Shown: piece after piece, positions 56,487 to 64,000 of the stretch
How the letters are laid out: each line of letters opens with the position of its first letter
How positions within the stretch are numbered: the stretch's first letter is position 1
DNA from: Thalassotalea euphylliae
GTDB taxonomy: Bacteria; Pseudomonadota; Gammaproteobacteria; Enterobacterales; Alteromonadaceae
DNA: 64,000 nt
Direction of reading: 5' to 3'
Assembly (NCBI RefSeq): GCF_003390395.1
Contig: NZ_QUOV01000001.1
Span: 1,178,001-1,242,000 of the forward strand
Translations under genes and position numbers: made by a program
The notes under the pieces: generated by a model
Databases searched by the model: none
Told to the model about the DNA's origin: nothing
The model's input: only the letters and a program-made list of their open reading frames with translations

Positions 56487-57173
56487 ATGAGATTGACCAC
56501 AGCAAGTATTATCAAAGCCTGTACCTTGGTACTGGCTTTGTTTTGTGGGCTGCAGGTAAATGCTCAGCAATCAGAAGATAAAGATCAAACACCAGCAACA
56601 GAGCAAATAAATTCGCACACTGCACCCGAATCAGAGCTCGCGTTAGGCTCCACTCATACAGAGCAAACAACTAAACCGATTGAACCAACAACAGAGCAGA
56701 GTCTTCAATCAGTATCAGTGGCTAACCCTGAAAATGCTGAATCTACTGCCTCTGAATCCTCAATGGCCAGTTTGCAGCGTCCAACACCTCAACGAACTTC
56801 TCAACCAATGCCTCAACTGGCACCCCAACAAACAGCGCCAGAAGTAGGGCGTCATGTTGCCAGTAATAATCTTGAGCTATCGAGCATGTTATTATCGCTT
56901 TTAGCAGTGTTGGCGTTAATATTGCTGGCTGCTTCACTATTAAAGAAATTTAAATTAGGTGGGCAGTTGCACAGTGATTTAAAAGTGATCACGTCAATGC
57001 ACATTGGTACAAAAGAGCGATTAGTGGTTGTTGAAGTGGCGGGTAAGCAGTTATTGCTTGGTGTCACTGCCAATAATATTTCAATACTACAAGAGTTGGC
57101 TGAACCAATAACAAGTCAGCAGAACTTGCCTGTTGATATTGCGGCTAGCCTCAGTAAGCTCTTGAAAAAGTAA
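56487..57173 (+). CDS. fliO: Flagellar biosynthetic protein FliO
   Basis: A 228-residue protein with a probable cleavable signal peptide (residues 1-26, ending LQVNAQ). A long Thr/Pro/Gln/Glu-rich region (~30-125) precedes a membrane helix (SSMLLSLLAVLALILLAASL) and the cytosolic FliO domain (VITSMHIGTKERLVVVEVAG). FliO helps FliP assemble. I chose ATG 56487, just after fliN. An earlier in-frame start at 56406 lies within fliN and would bury the signal peptide. The extracytoplasmic part is longer than in enterics. Confidence 0.88.
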   Translation: MRLTTASIIKACTLVLALFCGLQVNAQQSEDKDQTPATEQINSHTAPESELALGSTHTEQTTKPIEPTTEQSLQSVSVANPENAESTASESSMASLQRPTPQRTSQPMPQLAPQQTAPEVGRHVASNNLELSSMLLSLLAVLALILLAASLLKKFKLGGQLHSDLKVITSMHIGTKERLVVVEVAGKQLLLGVTANNISILQELAEPITSQQNLPVDIAASLSKLLKK

Positions 57174-57267
57174 ACCGTCAGGGTTTAAGTATTTAACGTT
57201 AAATTGACTGTAGTAAAAGTTAGTAAGAAAGCGAATGCTGTTAACACATCATCTAGATAAGAGAATA

Positions 57268-58026
57268 ATGAAAAAAGCACTAATTGTCGTCATGTCATTA
57301 CTCGTGTTGCTGACGTCTAGCCAGTTAATGGCGGCTGACGACCTTTCGATGTCAGCGCTGAAATTAACAACCAATCCAGACGGCTCACAAGAATACTCAG
57401 TAACCTTACAAATTCTGATTTTTATGACCGCGCTCGGGTTTATCCCCGCTGCGGTAATTATGATGACCTCATTTACCCGCATTGTGGTGGTGATGGCAAT
57501 TCTCAGACAGGCATTTGGCTTGCAGCAAACGCCGTCAAATCAGGTGATCATTGGGTTAACCTTGTTTATGACAATTTTTATCATGACGCCGGTTTACAAC
57601 CAAATTGATGAAGTGGCAATTCAGCCTTACTTAGCAGAGCAAATGACGTCTGTTGATGCCATCAACGAAGCCAAAGTACCGCTCAGAGCCTTTATGCTTG
57701 AACAAACGCGCTTAAAAGATTTATCAACCCTTGCCGAAATGGCAGGTATTACTGAGGTTGACCAGCCAACTGACTTACCGATGACCGTCATTATTCCAGC
57801 TTTTGTGATCAGTGAGCTTAAAACCGCTTTCCAAATTGGTTTTATGCTGTTTATTCCTTTTTTGATCATCGACTTAGTGGTTGCCAGTGTGCTTATGGCA
57901 ATGGGTATGATGATGCTATCACCTATGATAGTGTCCTTGCCGTTTAAACTAATGTTGTTTGTGTTAGTAGATGGCTGGAATTTAGTGATTGGCACCATTG
58001 CCGCTAGTTATGGTTTAGGAACTTAG
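57268..58026 (+). CDS. fliP: Flagellar export gate protein FliP
   Basis: A 252-residue membrane protein of the export gate. A signal peptide ([19 protein letters not shown]) is followed by [20 protein letters not shown] and [17 protein letters not shown], the FliP signature, and three to four further membrane segments. I chose ATG 57268, giving the usual length; 57235 would add 11 residues before the signal peptide. FliP, FliQ and FliR form the gate helix. Confidence 0.95.
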   Translation: MKKALIVVMSLLVLLTSSQLMAADDLSMSALKLTTNPDGSQEYSVTLQILIFMTALGFIPAAVIMMTSFTRIVVVMAILRQAFGLQQTPSNQVIIGLTLFMTIFIMTPVYNQIDEVAIQPYLAEQMTSVDAINEAKVPLRAFMLEQTRLKDLSTLAEMAGITEVDQPTDLPMTVIIPAFVISELKTAFQIGFMLFIPFLIIDLVVASVLMAMGMMMLSPMIVSLPFKLMLFVLVDGWNLVIGTIAASYGLGT

Positions 58027-58028
58027 CG

Positions 58029-58298
58029 ATGTCACCAGAGGTCTTTGTTGATGTACTAAGAGACTCAATGTTTCTCGTTATCTTGCTCGTTTCGGCGATT
58101 GTTGTTCCGAGCCTGATTGTCGGTTTAATTGTCGCGATTTTCCAAGCGGCGACGTCTATCAATGAGCAAACCTTGAGTTTTTTACCTCGTTTGATCGTGA
58201 CTTTATTAGCCCTAATTTTCGGTGGTCATTGGCTAGTCGAAAAATTGATGGATTACACCATCAGGCTAGTCAATAGTATCCCGAGTGTGGTGAGCTAA
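58029..58298 (+). CDS. fliQ: Flagellar export gate protein FliQ
   Basis: An 89-residue protein with two membrane helices, containing AIFQAATSINEQTLSFLPR, diagnostic for FliQ. It follows fliP by 2 bases and overlaps fliR by one. Confidence 0.95.
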   Translation: MSPEVFVDVLRDSMFLVILLVSAIVVPSLIVGLIVAIFQAATSINEQTLSFLPRLIVTLLALIFGGHWLVEKLMDYTIRLVNSIPSVVS

Positions 58299-59080
58299 TG
58301 GAGTTTACTGAGTCAGTCATTAATCAATTTATGGCTGATTTATTACTGCCTTTGACACGCGTTTCAGCGTTAGTCATGTCGATGATTGGCTTGGGTGCGC
58401 AAACCATACCAACCCGAATCAAACTACTGTTTTCGATCGCAATAACACTGGCGATAATGCCAGCCATTCCCCCTGTTGGCGTGGAAAACTTATTTGCCTT
58501 TGAAACCTTTTTACTGGTCGTTGAACAAATATTGATAGGGGTATTAATTGGTTTTGTGACTGTGCTGGTGGTTAATACCTTTACCTTGGCCGGACAAATT
58601 ATTGCAATGCAGACGGGTTTGGGCTTTGCTTCATTGGTTGACCCTGCCAGTGGTACCAACGTGCCTGCGGTTGGCCAGTTCTTTTTGATTTTGTCCACCT
58701 TACTGTTTTGGGGACTTGATGGTCATTTAACCTTTCTTCAGTTTATTGTGGTTAGTTTTGAAACCATACCTATTCCAAGTGAAGGGCTAGAAACCGTTAA
58801 ATACAAAGAAACCGTCGAATGGGCTGGCTGGATGTTTACCACGGCGTTGTCGTTGGCGTTGGCGCCTTTAACGGCCATGTTACTGATTAACTTTTCATTT
58901 GGTATTATGACCCGTGCCGCGCCACAACTTAACATTTTCTCGGTTGGCTTTCCGATTACCATGACCGGCGGCCTTATTATCATGTGGCTTACGTTAGGTA
59001 ACTTCTTACTGCATTTTGAGCAGCAGTGGGCGCGTGCCATTGATTTTACTTGCTACCTTGTTGATTGCGGTGCACGTTAA
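58298..59080 (+). CDS. fliR: Flagellar export gate protein FliR
   Basis: A 260-residue polytopic membrane protein, with PLTRVSALVMSMIGLGAQ at the start, GFASLVDPASGTNVPAVGQF in the middle and about six membrane helices. These match FliR. It ends 40 bases before flhB. Confidence 0.95.
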   Translation: MEFTESVINQFMADLLLPLTRVSALVMSMIGLGAQTIPTRIKLLFSIAITLAIMPAIPPVGVENLFAFETFLLVVEQILIGVLIGFVTVLVVNTFTLAGQIIAMQTGLGFASLVDPASGTNVPAVGQFFLILSTLLFWGLDGHLTFLQFIVVSFETIPIPSEGLETVKYKETVEWAGWMFTTALSLALAPLTAMLLINFSFGIMTRAAPQLNIFSVGFPITMTGGLIIMWLTLGNFLLHFEQQWARAIDFTCYLVDCGAR

Positions 59081-59120
59081 TTTTCTAAATGTATAAATTT
59101 CTGATGGGTAACTGGTAACC

Positions 59121-60508
59121 ATGGCAGATTCAGATTCAGGCGAACGCACTGAAGAGCCGACGGCGAAAAAACTGTCGGAGGCTCGACAGAAAGGCCAAAT
59201 TCCTCGCTCGAAAGACTTAGGCACTATGTTCGTGTTGATCAGCAGTGCGGTTGCGCTATTGATGGTCGGTGACTATTTAGTACTTAGCCTTTCGCAAATG
59301 ATGAAGCGCATGTTTACCTTCACTCGCGAAGAGGTAATGGACACCCAGAATATTTTTAATATCGTTGGTGAGGTGTTCGCCGGCGTGATGTATCCCATGC
59401 TTTGGATTTTCGGCATTATCACGCTTGCAGCCTGATCTTGCCCCGATAAAGTGGACACGCTCCATGTTTAATTTACTGCTGACTCAAATTCAGCAGGTGT
59501 TTGATATCCTAAACTCGAATGTAATCGCTGTCTATTGTAGAAGTTATTTAGGTAACTCTGCTTAGTTCGACGGCTTTGATTTTGAAATCAACTGGGTAAA
59601 ACCATGTTTTTCTGGGGTTGGTATATCTGGGCATAATGGCCTCCTCATTGAGATAAGGAGGTGTCCACTAAAATGGGGGAACTACAGCCTTTGTCGGCAA
59701 CACCTTGTTAGGCGGTATGAACTTTTCCTGGGAGGCAATGGCGCCCAAGGCCAGTAAACTGTCACCGCTGCAAGGCTTCAAGCGAATGCTAGGCGTACAA
59801 GCCGGGGTTGAGCTGATTAAATCACTGCTTAAATTCTTTGTTGTCTTTTTTGTCGCGATAACCTTACTCACCGTTCTCTTTGAAGAAATTATCAGTCTAA
59901 GTTTAGAGTCAGCGCCGAGTAACTTTGGTCATGCGGTTGAGATGCTCTTGTGGATGTTCTTAGCACTGGCGTGCTCTTTGGGCATCATTGCCGCCATTGA
60001 TGCGCCATATCAAGTGTGGAATCACACCCGCCAGCTCAAAATGACCAAGCAAGAAGTTAAAGACGAAATGAAAAATACTGAGGGTAGCCCAGAAATTAAA
60101 GGGCGTATCCGCAGGGCGCAGTATGAGATGTCGCAGCGCCGTATGATGCAAGATGTGCCACAAGCTGACGTGGTGATTACTAACCCAACCCATTATTCGG
60201 TCGCTTTAAAGTATGATACTGAGCAGGGCGGCGCCCCGATGATGATTGCCAAAGGTGCAGACCAAATGGCGATACATATACGCACTATAGCAAAAGAGCA
60301 TGGCGTTGAAATTCTGCAGTCGCCTGCGTTAGCGCGTTCTTTGTATTACACAGCAGAAGTTAACGAAGAAATACCTGAGGCACTATTTGCGGCGGTAGCA
60401 CAAGTGCTCGCTTTTATTTTTCAGTTAAGAGCACACCGCTCTGGCAAAGGTCGCCGCCCAGTGCCATTAGCCAAAAACCTTCCAATCCCAGACGATTATC
60501 GATATTGA
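59121..60508 (+). pseudogene. flhB: flhB, interrupted by an IS3-family remnant
   Basis: FlhB is the export switch protein of the flagellar type III apparatus. The reading frame opens at ATG 59121 (EERTEEPTAKK-like start, visible as GERTEEPTAKKLSEARQKG), runs 104 codons to A-A and stops at TGA 59433, which is the first triplet of an inserted element. FlhB coding resumes at 59687 (AFVGNTLLGG) in another frame and continues to 60508. This part contains the remaining membrane helices and the autocleavage site NPTH (VVITNPTHYSVALKY). Deleting 257 bases (the element plus one 3-bp repeat) restores a continuous 376-residue protein, the normal length. The second half might start at TTG 59705 or ATG 59717, but neither has a good ribosome site, and it would lack the first helices. 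Function is probably lost. Confidence 0.93.
59433..59686 (-). mobile_element. Internally deleted IS3-family insertion sequence (254 bp) in flhB
   Basis: The ends are imperfect inverted repeats: TGATCTTGCCCC...AGTGGACAC at the left and, on the other strand, TGTAGTTCCCCC...AGTGGACAC at the right. GCC flanks both ends (59430-59432 and 59687-59689), a 3-bp target duplication as IS3-family elements make. On the minus strand, ATG at 59634 begins an OrfA-like start (MPRYTNPRKTWFYPVDFKIK). The sequence ending at TAA 59468-59470 encodes the end of an OrfB transposase (NRQRLHSSLGYQTPAEFES). The two pieces are joined around 59558-59570, so nearly the whole transposase is missing. It must have moved by a full-length relative in trans, or lost its centre after insertion. 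Confidence 0.9.
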
Positions 60509-60610
60509 TATCGCGAGCATAGTGTAAGTAGCAATTTTAGTTATTGTTTTAGTAATAGCTTTAGTTATCGCCTTAAGTTATGGAATAGTTTAGTTAGAGC
60601 CTGAGCTAGC

Positions 60611-60625
60611 TGGCTTACTTATTGC
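60611..60625 (+). promoter_or_regulatory. Sigma-54 (RpoN) promoter upstream of flhA
   Basis: TGGCTT-ACTTA-TTGC carries the -24 GG and -12 GC with exact spacing, 49 bases before flhA. It lies downstream of the flhB lesion, so flhA and flhF could be transcribed independently of it. Confidence 0.8.
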
Positions 60626-60673
60626 TTAAACGGTACTATCCCGTAATCGTCAAAACTTTATCACTAATTAGAA

Positions 60674-62776
60674 ATGCAGTTATTAGCGAAATTCCCTCAA
60701 TTTGACAAAAGTAAAGTAAACCACCTTTCTGGCTTAGGTACGCCTTTCTTAGTAATGGCCGCACTCGGCATGATAGTACTGCCAATGCCTGCCATGCTAT
60801 TGGATGTACTGTTTTCCTTTAACATTGCTTTATCACTCGTGGTGTTACTGATTACGGTTTATACCTTAAAGCCTTTAGACTTTGGCGCATTCCCATCGGT
60901 TTTGTTGATTGCGACCATCCTCCGGTTGTCATTAAACGTGGCAAGTACTCGTGTGGTGCTGCTGGAAGGTCATGAGGGGCCTGATGCTGCTGGGGCTGTT
61001 ATTGAAGCGTTTGGCTCGGTTGTTATTGGTGGTAACTACGCCGTCGGTTTAGTGGTCTTCCTAATTTTGATCATCATTAACTTTGTTGTAGTTACCAAAG
61101 GTGCGGGCCGTATTTCTGAAGTAACGGCGCGTTTTACCCTAGATGCCATGCCAGGTAAACAAATGGCGATAGACGCCGATCTTAATGCTGGCTTTATCAC
61201 GCAAGATCAAGCGCGTGAGCGTCGCCAAGAAATCACCAGTGAAGCAGATTTCTACGGTTCGATGGATGGTGCCAGTAAATTCGTAAAAGGTGATGCGATA
61301 GCGGGCATTTTAATTCTTTTCATTAACATTATTGGTGGCCTAGTCATTGGTATGGTGCAGCATGACTTAAGCTTTGATGCTGCCGTTGAGATCTACACCT
61401 TACTAACCATTGGTGACGGCTTAGTTGCACAGATTCCGGGCTTATTGCTTTCAGTGGGCACTGCAATTGTGGTTACCCGTCAAAACACCTCTGAAGAAAT
61501 GGGCAAGCAGGTCAGTAGTCAGTTAGGTCAAGCCCGTTCACTGTATATTGCGGCTAGCGTCATGTTCGTTATGGGTATTGTCCCTGGTATGCCGCATTTT
61601 GCGTTTTTAACGTTTGCAGCATTAATTGCCGGTATTGCTTACTTCGGTGAAAAACTGAAAGCGAAAAAAGCGGATGAGGCTCAACAAAAGGCCCAAGAAG
61701 AGCAAGTACAAACTCAGCAAAAAGAAGAAGAAACGAAAGATTTAAGTTGGGATGATGTAAATCATGTTGATGTAATTGGACTAGAAATTGGTTATCGCTT
61801 AATTCCATTGGTAGACAAAGCACAAGGTGGGGAGTTACTCAATCGCATTAAAGGGGTGAGAAAGAAGCTTTCGCAAGAGTTTGGTTTCCTTGTACCAGCA
61901 GTGCATATTCGCGATAACTTGGACTTAGAGCCAAACACTTATCAAATTTCATTAATGGGAGTTGCAGTAGGTGAAGCGGAAATTCGCCACGATCATGACT
62001 TGGCAATTAACCCAGGCCAAGTATTTGGACAACTTGACGGAATTCCGACGAAAGATCCTGCGTTTGGCTTAGACGCTGTATGGATCAAGCAAAACCAACG
62101 CGAGCAAGCGCAATCGCTTGGCTACACAGTAGTTGATGCAGCTACGGTACTGGCTACACACTTGAGCCAAATCTTAAGTAACAATGCGTCACAGCTTATT
62201 GGTCACGAAGAAGTGCAAAACTTACTCGACCGTCTAGGCCAGAATTATCCGAAACTTGTTGAAGGACTAATTCCTGACGTTCTGCCACTTGGCACGGTTG
62301 TTAAAGTACTGCAAAACTTAATGAATGAAGGTGTCGCAGTACGTGATATGCGCAGCATTATTCAAACCTTAGTAGAGTATGGTCCGAAGAGCCAAGACCC
62401 AGAAGTATTAACGGCTGCAGTGCGAATCACGCTACGTAAATTTATCATTCAAGACATGGTTGGTTCCGCAAATGAAGTACCTGTCATAACATTGGCGCCA
62501 GAGTTGGAACAGATGTTGCATCAGTCTATGCAAATGGCTGGTGATGATGGCGCAGGTATAGAACCTGGTCTTGCAGAAAGACTGCAAAAATCATTAACCG
62601 ATGGCGCACAACAACAAGAATTAAGCGGTGAAACACCTATCTTGTTAACGTCAGGCATACTAAGAACGGTATTAGCGAAGTTTGTTAAATACACGATTCC
62701 AGGCCTGAGAGTGATTTCTTATCAAGAAGTTCCAGATGATAAGCAAATCAAGATTGTCAGCGCAATCGGTAACTAA
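60674..62776 (+). CDS. flhA: Flagellar export gate protein FlhA
   Basis: A 700-residue membrane protein. About eight membrane helices occupy the first ~320 residues (for example LGMIVLPMPAMLLDVLFSF). The FHIPEP-type signature reads ARFTLDAMPGKQMAIDADLNAG region (AMPGKQMAIDADLN), followed by a linker and the cytosolic substrate-docking domain with VLPLGTVVKVLQNL. FlhA forms the nonameric ring of the export gate. The linker near residue 340-355 is unusually rich in Gln/Glu/Lys. The gene appears intact. Confidence 0.95.
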   Translation: MQLLAKFPQFDKSKVNHLSGLGTPFLVMAALGMIVLPMPAMLLDVLFSFNIALSLVVLLITVYTLKPLDFGAFPSVLLIATILRLSLNVASTRVVLLEGHEGPDAAGAVIEAFGSVVIGGNYAVGLVVFLILIIINFVVVTKGAGRISEVTARFTLDAMPGKQMAIDADLNAGFITQDQARERRQEITSEADFYGSMDGASKFVKGDAIAGILILFINIIGGLVIGMVQHDLSFDAAVEIYTLLTIGDGLVAQIPGLLLSVGTAIVVTRQNTSEEMGKQVSSQLGQARSLYIAASVMFVMGIVPGMPHFAFLTFAALIAGIAYFGEKLKAKKADEAQQKAQEEQVQTQQKEEETKDLSWDDVNHVDVIGLEIGYRLIPLVDKAQGGELLNRIKGVRKKLSQEFGFLVPAVHIRDNLDLEPNTYQISLMGVAVGEAEIRHDHDLAINPGQVFGQLDGIPTKDPAFGLDAVWIKQNQREQAQSLGYTVVDAATVLATHLSQILSNNASQLIGHEEVQNLLDRLGQNYPKLVEGLIPDVLPLGTVVKVLQNLMNEGVAVRDMRSIIQTLVEYGPKSQDPEVLTAAVRITLRKFIIQDMVGSANEVPVITLAPELEQMLHQSMQMAGDDGAGIEPGLAERLQKSLTDGAQQQELSGETPILLTSGILRTVLAKFVKYTIPGLRVISYQEVPDDKQIKIVSAIGN

Positions 62777-62832
62777 ACCACCAGCACAAACGTAAGAATT
62801 AGAATGCTATCTGCTGAATTAAGGGGTTATCA

Positions 62833-64000
62833 GTGAAGATTAAACGTTATGTTGCTAAAGATATGAGAACTGCGTTGGCACAAATCAAAGAAGAGTTGGG
62901 TGCTGACGCTGTCATTATGTCAAACAAGAAGATTCCTGAAGGTGTCGAATTAATGGCGGCTCAAGACAACAACGCACGTGTTGAGCCAAGAATGAGCCAG
63001 TCTCAAGAGACAGCTCAAACTAAACGTGATCTTGCTGACGACGTAGTTAATTTATCGGCACCAGATCCTGCAGCGTCGTCTGGTGCGCACCAGCAAGCTG
63101 ATCAACAGCAGCGTATTGAACCGCATTTGTCGGGTTTAGACATGTCTGGTTTAGACAGTGCTGAGCAAGCGCAATCTCCAGCTGATAGCTTAAGTGCATT
63201 GTTGGCTAGAAACGTTCAGCAACAGCCTGTTTCGCAGCCGCAAAGCAGTCAAGCTAGCCAAGCAGCTGCTGTTTCAAAAAACAGTCACGATAGCGCGACG
63301 CCAGATTTGGAACTGCAATTAAAACAGTTTACTGACAAGCTTCAGCAGCAACATGCAGGCACTGAAACTGCTCAAAACGAACAACCTTTCTCGACTGAAG
63401 ATGATGGTTTTGGTGTACCTGCCAACTCTGCTATTCCTGCTCAAGCTGCTAATACCCCAACAGCAGCATATGGCAACGATTCAAGCGTAGTTAGCATGGA
63501 CGCATTTAATCAAATGAAAGCTGAAATGGCTTCTATTCGTCAATTATTGGAACACCAAGTATCAGGCTTAATGTGGCAAGATATGGCGCAAAAAGACCCC
63601 AACCGCGCTATGTTAATTGACCGCTTAACCGCACTTGGCTTGAACGAGCAGTTAGCTGATCAAATTGCGGGCTTTGTTCCTACGCATTTAGACGAAGAAC
63701 AAAGCTGGCAAAGTGCGCTGCAATTATTGAGTAGCCAAGTAAATACCACTAACAACGACATTATTCACCGTGGTGGTGTGGTATCACTAGTAGGCCCAAC
63801 AGGTGTTGGTAAAACAACAACTTTGGCTAAACTGGCTGCACGTTTTGCACAAGTTCATGGCGCAGATAGCATTTTGCTAATCTCTACAGATACTTACCGT
63901 ATCGGCGGTTTCGAGCAACTTGAAACTTACGGCAAAATTATCGGCTGTCCTGTGAAGCTGGCGAAAGACAGTGATGCACTTGAACAGTTAATTCAGCAGT
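62833..64000 (+). CDS. flhF: Flagellar SRP-like GTPase FlhF (partial, runs off the window)
   Basis: The gene starts at GTG 62833, with AAGGGG upstream, and is open to the window end (389 codons seen). Residues 1-30 (KIKRYVAKDMRTALAQIKEE) match the FlhF start. A long variable, Gln/Ser/Ala-rich region follows. The GTPase G-domain begins with LVGPTGVGKTTTLAKLA (P-loop from residue 321) and continues with STDTYRIGGFEQLETY. FlhF sets the position and number of polar flagella, together with FlhG, which is probably next. The part seen has no lesion. Confidence 0.95.
   Translation, partial: MKIKRYVAKDMRTALAQIKEELGADAVIMSNKKIPEGVELMAAQDNNARVEPRMSQSQETAQTKRDLADDVVNLSAPDPAASSGAHQQADQQQRIEPHLSGLDMSGLDSAEQAQSPADSLSALLARNVQQQPVSQPQSSQASQAAAVSKNSHDSATPDLELQLKQFTDKLQQQHAGTETAQNEQPFSTEDDGFGVPANSAIPAQAANTPTAAYGNDSSVVSMDAFNQMKAEMASIRQLLEHQVSGLMWQDMAQKDPNRAMLIDRLTALGLNEQLADQIAGFVPTHLDEEQSWQSALQLLSSQVNTTNNDIIHRGGVVSLVGPTGVGKTTTLAKLAARFAQVHGADSILLISTDTYRIGGFEQLETYGKIIGCPVKLAKDSDALEQLIQQ

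Noticed and set aside
59433..59686. A natural frameshift or programmed recoding in flhB
   Set aside because: Inverted terminal repeats, GCC target duplication and transposase fragments show an insertion.
59705..60508. An independent complete gene for a short FlhB-like (FlhX) protein
   Set aside because: The sequence continues the interrupted flhB in frame once the element is removed, begins mid-helix and lacks a good ribosome site.

Overview
The window looks like a chromosome segment of a marine gammaproteobacterium of the Alteromonadales/Vibrionales type, perhaps Colwelliaceae-like. This rests on moderately AT-rich DNA, the gene order flrA-flrB-flrC-fliEFGHIJKLMNOPQR-flhB-flhA-flhF typical of polar-flagellum loci in Vibrio, Shewanella and relatives, and a large flagellin-glycosylation locus directly upstream of flrA. 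The family assignment is inference.

Layout. (1) 1-196: end of a probable methyltransferase. (2) 294-15188, minus strand: a long operon-like array that starts with a Maf-type flagellin glycosyltransferase and continues through an aldo/keto reductase, a SpsF-type cytidylyltransferase, a class III aminotransferase, PseG, two formyltransferase-like proteins, PseI, a PIG-L deacetylase, an amidotransferase trio (PseA/WbpG-like plus HisH- and HisF-like subunits), a third formyltransferase-like protein, a DUF4910 metallohydrolase and a GNAT acetyltransferase. This set would build, decorate and attach a pseudaminic-acid-type nonulosonate. (3) 15683-30235, plus strand: a modified-heptose module (HddC, GDP-sugar dehydratase, two epimerase/reductases, RmlC-like epimerase, HddA) interleaved with a two-subunit thiamine-diphosphate enzyme, NUDIX hydrolase, three methyltransferases, two phytanoyl-CoA-dioxygenase-like proteins, an SDR and a glycosyltransferase. 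(4) 30295-36974: a second nonulosonate module with a second SpsF-type cytidylyltransferase, a second PseI, an acyl carrier protein, a PseG-GNAT fusion, an acyl-activating ligase and an FkbM methyltransferase. (5) 37073-40539, minus strand: Gfo/Idh oxidoreductase, PseC and PseB. (6) 40786-64000: flagellar regulators and the export/basal-body operon.

How it fits together. The single PseB/PseC pair can feed both PseG/PseI sets, so two differently N-substituted nonulosonates may branch from one UDP-4-amino-sugar. One branch would carry amidino or formyl-like groups. The other would carry an acyl group activated by the ligase, carried on the ACP and transferred by the GNAT domain of the fusion protein. 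The heptose module resembles Campylobacter capsule heptose-modification genes. The flagellar part shows sigma-54 type -24/-12 sites before flrB, fliE, fliK and flhA, as expected of the FlrA/FlrC hierarchy.

The most striking lesion is in flhB. A 254-bp internally deleted IS3-family element, flanked by a 3-bp target duplication, interrupts the gene after codon 104. As sequenced, this genome should not make intact FlhB, so flagellar export is predicted to fail despite the large glycosylation investment. Removing the element and one repeat copy in silico restores a 376-residue FlhB.
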